23,706 bases of DNA from Apostichopus parvimensis (taxonomy: Eukaryota > Echinodermata > Holothuroidea > Aspidochirotida > Stichopodidae). The stretch spans positions 1 to 23,706 of the forward strand of contig KN886682.1 of the NCBI GenBank assembly GCA_000934455.1. Direction: 5' to 3'. The notes under the pieces are model-generated. The model had not been told where the DNA came from, made no database searches, and saw nothing but the letters and a program-made list of their open reading frames with translations. Every line of letters begins with the position of its first letter. Within the stretch, counting starts at the first letter, position 1. Below are positions 1-10,100 of the stretch, in pieces. The position numbers and the translations under genes are program-made.

Positions 1-205
1 GTCACTTTCTGGTGGACCACTTTTAATTTGTTCTGTGCTTATTGGAGTTGCTGGTTTGTCTTCATTCAGCTTCTCTTCCACCAAGGTAGGTGATGCACAA
101 TAATCATGCTCTTCCACAACGTAATAGGACTTTGAGGTAGACTGAAGGTCTGAGGAATGTTTTTTTAGCTGGGGGAATCTGAATTTTGGTGGGAGTCTTT
201 TCTTT
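1..205 (-). CDS. Coding-like exon, probably THAP gene downstream part, cut by window edge
   Basis: One minus-strand frame is open from about 205 to the edge, reading RLPPKFRFPQLKKHSS and then YYVVEEHDYCASPTLVEEKL followed by acidic Pro/Ser-rich sequence. Many THAP proteins carry a H-x-Y-x(2)-(S/T)P-x(2)-L-x-x-K-L block after the zinc finger, which HDYCASPTLVEEKL resembles. That link is inference. The acceptor is uncertain (AG near 179-180 or 203-206), and an in-frame TAA lies just upstream of the open stretch. Confidence 0.4.
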
Positions 206-1059
206 GTTTGTTATGCTTATGTTGTGGATGACAGAGAAAAACTGATGGTACAGCAGGGTGAAGAAGTTAGTGGTAAACAACAACAACAACAACGTCATCT
301 GTTGGATGTTGAAACAGGTACAATGCCGTAAACAAATATTAATTTATTAATGCCCAAGAGAATAGGATTCCTTCTTATATCAATCACATGCAAACATAGC
401 TGTAGATCCTTGGGGTGGGGGGAGGGGGTGTTTATGATGTACCCCCCAACATTTGACAAGGGGTATGCCCAATGTAATCATTGCCTACACGATTGCCAAA
501 AACATAATTCTCACTAACCTAACATATTGAAATTTTCGAACATTAAAAGGGCACTTCATTGTTCCAAAATTTCTCAAAGGGGTGCCCCCTTCCCTTAAGA
601 CCCATATCGTCCCTAGATCAATTACCAAACATATGTCACAAATTCAAAATCATCCCCCATGTGGCACTCCCCTAAATAACTTTGTCCCCTCCCCCGAAAA
701 CGTAACCTAAAGTAAAACGGACCTGGGTTAATTACTTCGCCGACAGGACTTGGGGAAGAGGTCTACAGATCCATATCCCTGATATTGCATTACCCTTAAC
801 TGAGACACATGTGAAAGTGCATGAACATGAATTTAGTTGGCCTGGTATTTTTATCTTGGCAAGAATTTCATGAAAGCCACTGACTATTTTAAGAATCAAA
901 AGCACACAAACTCACAGAAAAAGCTGGTAAGAGCAATGGAGAGAAAATGCAAGCATTGACCAGGGAGAATATGGAAAGAAGCTACCAACTGAAGAGAAAT
1001 CTTGCAATGTCACAAAATCAAAGTGGCTTGAAAACTATAATTAAAGTAGTACCACCCAC
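206..1059. other. Non-coding stretch, left flank
   Basis: Contains a short CAA microsatellite (278-293), a G-rich tract (412-430) and C-rich patches (442-447, 656-695). It is probably intron of the leftward THAP-like gene. No further element is recognised. Confidence 0.6.
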
Positions 1060-1122
1060 ATAGTCCTCCTTCAGAAAATGCTCACTGCAGATCATGTGAT
1101 GAGCACTTGCTTCAAAGGATTC
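1060..1122 (-). CDS. Putative THAP internal exon piece with CxxHF signature
   Basis: The minus strand after AG at 1124-1123 reads ESFEASAHHMICSEHFLKED and then YVGG. The family pattern is N-W-x-P-(S/T)-x(3)-R-I-C-S-x-H-F, so ICSEHF supplies the third and fourth zinc ligands, with Phe in place of the usual Trp. An in-frame stop precedes 1122, so the exon starts near there. The 3' border is uncertain; the frame stays open to a TGA near 1018. Joining it directly to 1879-1935 would be too short for a THAP domain, so a middle exon is missing or lost. Confidence 0.45.
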
Positions 1123-1878
1123 CTGGCTATTAGTTGCTAGTCACTTATGCAGAAGTGCTGCATTCTGAAGAGGTAGCCTTGTGAATATATATGGGTATGT
1201 TTTAATTTGATTTCAATACTTCCCTCATATTATTTTGCAATTGATTATATTTATAAGAAGCAAGTGAAAGTAAGCAACCTTTTACTGATGAAAAATAATG
1301 ATTTGCTGTTTGGGGTTATAGCTATAGGCCTAGGATATGTTTGGTTTGCTATTTTGTTAACTGGCGGTGATTATAAATTTATAATGCCTAGGCCTAATAA
1401 ATTTTGTTTGATCCATTATGGAAGCTACACTGTATTCTATGCTTTGCAACTTCGTGTCATTTATTTTTAACCTGGATTGACTATGATAAAGATTTTATAA
1501 ATTTACTACACCTAGCCTAGGCTGCAGTAGATATTCTTGGAACTGAAAATTCAGAATTTGACACTTCATCCAAATTGCAGATTTTGTTTATAGTTCTCAT
1601 TTGAACTGAGTTTGCGAATAAACGTCTCATGGAGGGAAAAGTTATGGAAAGGCACTTTTAGACTTTGAATTGGACCTATGACAGCAATAGGCATGCACAG
1701 TTTTATTCAGGCTTGGCGATGTATAACAGCTAGGCCTGGGCGATCGCGAATGCTAGCACTGAAGTTAGGATAGGCTTGGCCTAGGCCTTATCCCTTGGCC
1801 CAAACTCATTGACAAAAGTTTTTTTCGTCAACTTTAACGAGATTTCACATATGGCATTATCCTAAGAGCCTTACTTAC
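1123..1878. other. Non-coding stretch, probable intron of the THAP-like gene
   Basis: AT-rich with repeated GGCCTAGG / CCTAGGCC words (1327, 1387, 1512, 1777). An 87-codon + strand frame (1207-1470) looks like chance. I looked for the missing middle of the THAP domain on the minus strand and did not find a convincing match. Confidence 0.6.
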
Positions 1879-1935
1879 AAAATAACTTTCTTTCTTCGGG
1901 TTGGTGCAACCGAAGGCAACGCGGGATTCCGTCAT
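1879..1935 (-). CDS. Putative first exon of a THAP-type zinc-finger gene
   Basis: Read leftwards from the ATG at 1935-1933, 19 codons MTESRVAFGCTNPKKESYF end exactly at a strong donor TTTT|GTAAGT (phase 0). THAP domains start M-x(3)-C-x-A-x-x-C-x-N; here VAFGCTN fits but the first cysteine is Arg (CGC, one transition from TGC). THAP domains are C2CH zinc fingers that bind DNA, found in transcription factors and P-element transposases (family knowledge). The exon lies about 2 kb from and divergent to mcm10. It could be a real variant, a pseudogene or an allele/sequence error. Confidence 0.5.
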
Positions 1936-3915
1936 GTTTCTGTGAACGATTTTAATTTTCGACAGTTTGATAAGTTGGTTAATAACATTACTGTGTTGAT
2001 TGAACGTAAACAGTGAGCAGACGACGTTCACATCTTGCGCAATTTGCCCGGTTTTGGCAAAGGCGCCAGGATCTCCATGCCGACACATTTGATTTGGGCA
2101 GTCCGCCCTCTAATTCTTATATTCTGCTGTATTGTGTAAGTCGATAAAGTGTATGACTTTTCAACGCTTCCGTAGGATGAGCAAGTTGCTGTAAGCTGCT
2201 ACGGAGGAATTATAAAGCCATATTGAAGGAAGGACAGAGGAGGTCATCCTATCAGAAAAAATAGAACACATATAACATTATACTTGCAAATGCCATCAAA
2301 TTTCTCAGGATTTAGTCGTTCGACTATTAAATGAATCATATATGAATAACTATGAGGAATCCAGTACACAGTGGTAATGGAACTAGCCATACGTAGACAA
2401 ATAACTTTTTTTTGAAAATGTAAAGGTTACCGTAGTTTAAAAGCCAAGTCTCCCGTCCACAATATTCAACGCGTAACGCGGGAAAAGAAAAATGAACAGT
2501 ACAGTACGCTCGAGAACCTAACTTTAGGTAAGCTGCCACAGAGCCAAGACCGCGGCAGTTTTCTCATCACCTAACGAAAACCAAGATCTGTCAAACAATA
2601 CTGTACCGACAAATAGAATTAAATCAAGGTAAGGCATAACGTAATGCTGCCTACTATGCTCTATCATTTGTAATAATCTAGGCTAGGCGTACCTACATTT
2701 GTGCTGTATTCATAACCTCAGTTCCCTATGCTTAACGTTAGGCCTAGTCATAACTTAGGCCTAGGCTAGCTCAGTCTAAGTTCGTTAGGCTATGTCTAAC
2801 AGTACTACTACTAGGTTAATTAATAATATGAGTACACTACAACTGAAAGGGATGGATAGACAAGGCACAATAGAAGAGATGTTGACAGGTTGGTAGTGAA
2901 TGTAGAACTGAACTGTATTTCCTTCAACACAGCAGTGTAGTACACCAGTTGCAAGGCATACCATACAAACATTAACATAACAATAACATGACAATAACAT
3001 GGTAGGCATAGCATGCAGTTTAAGTCTTACACTACATACTGTACTCTACAGTAGGTCTCACGTTTGAGCCATAGACATGAATAGGCATGATTAAATCTTA
3101 AGCCCACTGTCAGAAGAAAACATTAAACAGGGCTTAAAGAAACAAGAAAGGATGAGTCCAGCCAGAGGATGGGGTGTACATTCTTACAACCTGGCATGTA
3201 GACCTAATTATACAGATAATTCATAGTCTGAATTTGCCTGAGAAATCACCATTTTAATACAATTATAAAATACCCTGCCAACACGTAAGTCCACGTGCAG
3301 CCGGCTACATCGACACACATACACACAATAATGTCCACACAGAACACAAGGTTCTCTTGTATTTGTAATAAAGGCTTCTTCTCGACAGACCAGTGTAGGT
3401 GAAGGAGCCGGTGTAGCGGCTCCAGGGGAATGCCTTTGCACTTATTCTTTTTTGCAAAACATTTGTAACATTAAACTGGCGTAGGAAACGATTGGGGTCA
3501 ATGACGGGTCGTCATAATAATGCATGGATATTTGACAAAGTATCTGCTGATGGAGCCAGTGTAGCAGCTCCTGGGAAAACCTTTGGAAATCTCAGCATAG
3601 CCACTCGATTTGAGGGGTTATTTGTGCATGGCTGGGTATTCAATATACTGCCCCCACCTTTTTTTGTCTAGTTTCTTCCCGTTTTCTTGGGAGGACCCCA
3701 GACACCATACATTCAATTTGGCTACAAGTTACCACCTCTGGGTCACACCACCTCCTTTTTATAATTCACAATTTCAATTTTGTTTTCTTTCATCTGCTAG
3801 CTAGTGGCAATAATGGTAAATGCCAATGATGGTAAATGAAAGAAAGAGCGAAACTAAATTTGTTGAAACCGTCTCATCCACAGTTTGAGCAGTTTAATAC
3901 CATATAGGGTATACC
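1936..3915. promoter_or_regulatory. Divergent intergenic region with probable mcm10 promoter and 5' UTR
   Basis: About 2 kb between the THAP-like ATG (minus) and the mcm10 ATG (plus). A sequence CTTTAG|GTAAGC at 2522-2533 is a good donor, and CATCCACAG at 3875-3883 a possible acceptor, so a non-coding first mcm10 exon may end at 2527. This is inference without transcript data. The region also holds GGCCTAGG words (2741-2770) and two related 20-nt palindromic elements (3404, 3552). Confidence 0.4.
2478..2486 (-). promoter_or_regulatory. E2F-like site
   Basis: GCGGGAAAA on +, that is TTTTCCCGC on minus, fits the E2F consensus TTTSSCGC. It sits about 40 nt upstream of a possible first-exon donor at 2528. 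MCM10 is a known E2F-controlled S-phase gene in animals, so a site here makes sense, but a single 9-mer is weak evidence. Confidence 0.4.
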
Positions 3916-4150
3916 ATGTCTGATGAAGAGTATGACTTCGACGAGTTAGATGCCTTGACTGCATTCCTAGATGAAGAAGATGAACGGAACCCATACGATC
4001 ATGAAGATGACTCCGACAAAGGACACAAGGTTCCCATGGCAACACCCAAAATGGATTTAGATGAGAGGAAGGAGACTGAAAAAGAACTTAATGATGAAGA
4101 AGAAGATGACCCTTCAACAGATGAGTCGAAAAGCAAAGAAGAGTTGATCG
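3916..4150 (+). CDS. mcm10: mcm10 coding exon 1 (acidic N-terminus)
   Basis: Encodes residues 1-78 plus the first base of codon 79. It starts MSDEEYDFDELDALTAFLDE, resembling the acidic, leucine-containing start of vertebrate MCM10. The rest is rich in Asp, Glu and Lys and probably disordered. An in-frame stop 21 nt upstream supports the start. The donor is GTTAGT at 4151 and the exon ends in phase 1. Confidence 0.9.
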
Positions 4151-7100
4151 GTTAGTCGATTTTGACCTGGAAAATATATTATGTTTATTAGTGACATGGA
4201 ACCATTTGTTCTTTGTAAAGCATGGACAATATCAAATTAGAGCCGTTTGTAAAGTTTGACAAATCACTGATACTATATGGATGATAAATATCCCATCACA
4301 ATGATTTTGCATTAGCTTGAAATTTCAGACACGAAACTGTACTTAGTTACCTACTATAGTCAATGTTCATTTGATGAACACGACATCTAGGTAGTCTTTA
4401 TTCCGTGAAATTCAAATTGATTGGTTAAATTGGCAACGAAACACAACCAGTTGCTGTTAATGAGAAATGTTACATACATAGAAAGTAGAGCCTGAAGAGG
4501 GTTGTCTGTGAAAGTGTGATGTCTTTTACTGGCTGCATGTGTTCACATTATAAGTCTCTATTGCACTTGCTAAAAGTGTTTGACTTATAGTGGGATTCCT
4601 GGTGTTTGACTCATGCAGCTGTTCATGTTTGATCTATTGTTGAACTGAAGCTTTAGGCCTACAATACTGTCATTTATTAACAGATGTTGCCATAGAACCC
4701 TGGTTGAATGTATATCTCTGCACTAAACTTTAATGTCATCAAACAAGCGTCCAACTCTCAATGTAATACTAGTGACATTTAGAAACTGATCAGAAGTTTT
4801 TTTTTACGAGAGGAAACCTCTAAAATTGTTAACCATGATAATTATTTAAATTAACCAATGCTGTAAATTTTCCCTCTCTTTTTTCCCCCCCCCCCCCTTC
4901 CTTTTTCTCTGTAATTCTAGAGGAGCTTCGCAACATGAGAAAACAACTCAAGGAAAGCAAAAGCTTAGGATCCCAGGAGCTTTTTTCTCAGGCGTTATCG
5001 GGATCTCTCGATAGTCCCACCCGTAAGAGGCTGGAGAAGAAACGAACAGGTCCTGTTAAGAATCCTTCTCAGAAGAAAAAGAATCCGCTACCTCCAGAGA
5101 GGAGAGGATCTGAACCACCGAAAGGTAAACTAAAGTAACTTGCAATTAAAATGTTTGGGATTGGCAGTTATTATTAGCGGTTGTATGTATGTATTTTAGA
5201 TCCTCCTGCAAGCAGGAAATCGCGAAGAAGCCATCGTTGGCTTATCAAAGCTGCAAGCTGACCGAGGTCAGTCTCTTAGATTCATATTTAACGTCCATGA
5301 TTATGAATTGTCAATTGTCACAACTCTGTAACTGGACGACATACATTAATCTTGGAGTGACTCGAACCCGGGTTGTGTTTTGGTAGATGTGATTGCCTCT
5401 ATGTAATTTCTTTGTAGACAACCCAAACCACTCAGTTTCGTTTAAAAATGAAAAGAATGTAAAGAATTGACCGCCAAAAATGTAATCTGTAGTTTGGCCG
5501 ATTTTTGTTTACGGGTTTGAATAGAAAGAAAAATCTGAAAATTGAAGACACCTTTAATTGGGAGAAAATACTTTTGAGAAGGATTTACTTTGACATTACA
5601 TTAGCAATAGTCACAGCTGTAAGCTGATAATTTTATCAAAAAGATTGATTTATCAGTTCCCTGAGTCAGTTTTGCAGATGAGGTGGTGGTAGCGAGTACT
5701 TTTGCAATAGTATGCTTTACAAAGCTTTTTAACCTGGCATCAACCTTCCCCCCCCCCCATCCAATTCCATCCCTAACTTAAAAAAAAAAAGAATGAAAAA
5801 TTCTGTTTGATGTTTCTCTTTTGCCCTTACAGAGAATGGTGTTCAGTTGAAACATAGCGTATCAAATGGTGACTGCCAGTTTAAAGCTAGGACAGAGAAC
5901 GTTAAGAAGGAAGTTGAAGAGAAGGACGTCATATCAACTGCTCCTACTGGTAAAATTTGGCAACTATTTTTTACTGAAAGAATATTTTTTAGTCATGGTC
6001 TAAAGAGCTGTCCTTTCAGATTTGACAAGAAAGTGTAGATATAAACTTCAGATTATGTTAATACCATCTATTATATTTAAATCATTAATAATAATAATAC
6101 GTTTATAAAACAGGCCTCGACATTTGGACTATCTACCTGCAAATTGCCAGTGGGTTGTGTTGTTTGTCAGAAGAACAAAAAGGTACTGGCAATTTTCTGC
6201 TAGTATACATTAAGGCCTTAAAAATTAAAAAAATTAGAGAGAAAAAAAAAATTAGAAAAAAAAAAATTAAGAAAACTTAAGAGAATTAAGAACATTAAGA
6301 ACCCATTTTAAGTTGGTTAACAACCATCATGCAAAGAATCGGCATGAAGCTATACAAAATTGTCAAGTTGCTATACAAGTGTAAAAGACATATAGCAGTT
6401 TTCTACGTAGGAACTGATGGTATTCAATGAGAGGAAAAATTCAGCGTCTTCGAAAACGTTACATAAACTTTGAACGCTAAATTATTCCCTGGGATCTCAT
6501 AGGTCTTGTTGTGTTTTTAGAGTGCTGTCCTGTTCTGGCATGTGATCCCACGGGATGACACAGACATACGTACCAAAGTACCATTATAAATCTCTAATTC
6601 TCATTAAGAACCAATGTTTGATGATATCCAACAATCCAAAGAGATATAAAGGGGCAAGATAGGAAGAGCTTAAACTTAACCTTATCAGAATTGGGTTACA
6701 AAGTTGTGATAATTTTTATTCTGGACTCATGGACAGAAAACTGACTGAAGATTATGAAGATACTTTGAGAATAGAGGAACTTGTATTCCCTGATGGTCAA
6801 TGGTCCAAGTCCCCATTTCTAGCCAATGATATCTTTTTACTTTACTGTTGATAACGTGAGCAGGAGGAGGGTAAGCCATGTAGTTATTTGATCCTCAGTG
6901 GGGGTCTTACAGAGGTAACTTTGAGGCATTGCCTGTAAAGCTGACTTTTGATTACCTGAATTTTTTTCTGATTTTCACACTATTTTTTTGCGTTCCCAGA
7001 GACGCAAGATGTTGGCGAGAATGCTGTAAGCGGATCCTCGACTAAAAAGTCATTCAGTGAGATCTTTGGTTCATTGGAAAGTTCGGAGAAAGACGCGGAA

Positions 7101-10100
7101 TCAAACTCCAAAGATGACGTTGAAAGTGAGTTTTACTGTGTAGAAATCAAAATGCATATAGCGGGCCTAAAATCTCACAATATTTGCTAAAAAAGATGCC
7201 AATACTTGAAAACACTACCGACTAAAATCTCCATAGGCATTTCCCTGAATTATAAATAACACACATCAGTAACTGCACAGGTTTTTTGAGAGGCAGCTGA
7301 ATACTACTTGCAGATAATAAAGAGCAATTCAATTTTTTTCACCAACCGGTCCTCTATTTTGAGTAATTCTCATGGATTGGTAACCTATTTTTTGTACCGA
7401 AATTAATAAAAAATAAGGCTGGTGAAATGAGCAAACAGGTAAATATGAGTAATATGTTTTCATGTGCACTTGTCAGATTTAGAGATTTTATTTCAAGAGA
7501 GCTTTATCTCTGGACAGCATTTCTGAAGGAAGTTTACAAATTTAGTTTTTCTACATTTATTTTATTTTATTTCTCAGAGGGGCAAAAGGATAAAGAAAGA
7601 GATGGGATTGCAACAGAAACTCCTAAGAATGACCCTGCCTCCAAAAAGTCCTTTCTGGAGATGTTTGGTTCGTTGGAGGGCTCGGACGATGAAGGTGACC
7701 TGCCGCCCTCTGACGGAAAAGAGGAAAAAGAAAGTGAGTACCATCCATATCGAGTAAATAATATATACGTCGAACATACATACATGCATGATAATAATGA
7801 TAATATTTGACTTTTATATAGTGCTTTATACCAGCGATAGGTCTCAAAGCGCTTTACATACGTTATTTTACCCCTGGTCAATGAAAACCTGTCCCAGAGA
7901 CAATCCCTCCAGTCGGCAGCAGTTATATACTGCGCCCAATGACAAGTTACCTCACAGGTACCCATTTAACCCCTGGGTGGAGAGAGGCAATTGAGATAAA
8001 GCATCTTGCCCAAGGACACAACGTAATGAACCAGGCAGGAATCGAACCAGCAATCCTTGGATCACGAGTCCGACGCCTTAGCCAATCGGCCACCACGCTC
8101 TCATATCTCTCATTCCGTCAGACTTCCTGGTAAGAGTACAACATCTTGAGTACAAGTACAATACCTCTTGATATGAGTACAGGATATGATACGAGTACAG
8201 GATATGATATGAGTACAGGATATGAGTACAGGCTCTAGCCATGAGTACAGGTATTTATAGTCCTGCACTAGTATCTATACAGCAGAAGTTCCCTAACTGG
8301 GGTGAATGAAGCTCCAGGGGGTGCATGAGTCCATCCCAGGGGGTTCGTGAGACATTTCTGAAAGTCAAAACTAGAGTCCTTTTTGTTGAACTAAAATCTG
8401 GTATATCATATAATTTAGTAATGTACAAAAGCCGTACCTATCGACAAACTCTTTTCGCGTTCCATACGCATATGTTGCCATAGTAGTACAGTACCGTGCA
8501 TTTTTCATTACATTATTACACTATGAACTTGATCTTTTACGAAGCACTGTCATGTGTATTATAGTATAATAATGACTCAGATCGTGTCTCGAAAAGTTGG
8601 GGGTTCGTGGACAACTCTGACATCCACAGGGGGTTCGTGGGGGGATAAAGTTAGGGAAACCCTGCTATACAGGGAATAACTTATCCAGTAATTGCAAATT
8701 GCTACACAAACTGCTCAAAATTTTTGCTTTATATTTCTTCTACATTTTTAACCTTTCATCTCAGAGAGCTCCAACTCATCGGCCAACGTGAAGAGACGGG
8801 AGGAGGAGGAAGAGAAGTCTTGTAGTTTCGCCGGAGGCAGTAACAGCTTTTATCAATCATCGAGACAGAGAGTAGCCCACATGCCAAAGCACTCACCACC
8901 TAAAGGCAATCTCTCAACACCAAAAGGTATTTACACTTTTCCACGGTTTAGGTAGATGTTTCAGTTTTCTACAGTGCCTTTTCCTCGAGGTCTTAATTTC
9001 ATTGTGAAATTTAAACCATAACTGTCTTTTTATGATAACCAGTTTGATTTCATCAAGAAAACTCATTGTTTTAGCTTTTCGGTTGAGAAGTACGACAGTT
9101 CACCTGTTTCGAGGTTGCTATGAATATATTTTCTTCAACTCTCAGCATGTACACAAATGTCAGGGGCAAACAATATGTCACTATGTTGCATTAAATGATG
9201 AGAGCTTTTAAACTTCCAAAATTATTTTAATTATTTTTCAAGGCATTTATGTTTTAACTATCACGCTAACTTTATGGAACGTTTCAGTAAGGCTAAAATG
9301 ATGATGTCAGATGCTTGGTGCACATATGATGTTAAATTTTAATGCATTGATATATAAATTCTAATAACTCAACAAAAAAATTCTTTTAACGTCATATCAA
9401 GAACAGGACACCCTTGGATGGCAAACATCAACATGTGTCCCTGATAGATTTTTAATGCAGTATAAACGTTTTGAGGCCCTCCCCCCACCCCCTTTCAGTG
9501 TCAGTGTCAACACATTAAGGCCATTAAAAGCATAACTAAAGGTTGAGTTTTCTATTCAGTAATTGTGTTGAATCTGATTGGCTGACCAAATGTCTGTGTG
9601 TTAGACTAACTAATCCAGCCACTTAATATTCATATTAAACCTGATATTTAGAGAATCATTTCTCAAAAAAAAATTAAAATGGTGTAGAAACATAAAATAG
9701 ACTGATAGCGGTTCCTTTTAACCTTTGACTAAATAACGATGATTAATTCTGTGCCTATAGTCCATCCTTTAAGGTAGATCTTCGGACAGAAAAAGTCTGC
9801 TGTCTTTCTGGAAGGCTTAAGTTTGATCTCCATGTTCTTGCTTGGTTTCAGATCCTCAGAGGAAGTCCATGTTCTCCTCCTTATCCAGTAAGACCGACAA
9901 ATCACAAGATGAACCGTGGGAAGTTGAATACTATTCTAAGATAAGAGTCAGGTGAGAAAAAACGTCGATCAGTGTGTCGTAGCCATGAAGCTACATGTAA
10001 TAATAATAATAATAATAAATTACATTTATTTGGAGCTTAATACAGCATATCAAAGCACTTTACAAAGTAGGAAAGAGACAAAGGAAACCAAGGAAAAAAA

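Noticed and set aside
1207..1470. 87-codon + strand frame, hydrophobic and AT-rich
   Set aside because: Composition follows the AT-rich DNA, it has no family motif, and it lies opposite the likely intron of the THAP-like gene. Treated as chance.
1511..1645. Minus-strand stretch reading ITFPSMRRLF as the missing middle of the THAP domain
   Set aside because: The FP and Arg are suggestive, but the expected Trp is absent, no good acceptor precedes it and phase cannot be confirmed.
1320..2775. Recurrent GGCCTAGG words suspected to be a regulatory or terminal repeat
   Set aside because: They occur singly with variable spacing and also at 23030, with no fixed unit or paired ends. This looks like a background word of this genome.
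2785..3014. Overlapping minus-strand frames rich in Cys and Val near 2800-3014
   Set aside because: Two frames overlap out of phase in low-complexity ACA/TGT-rich DNA and neither shows a domain.
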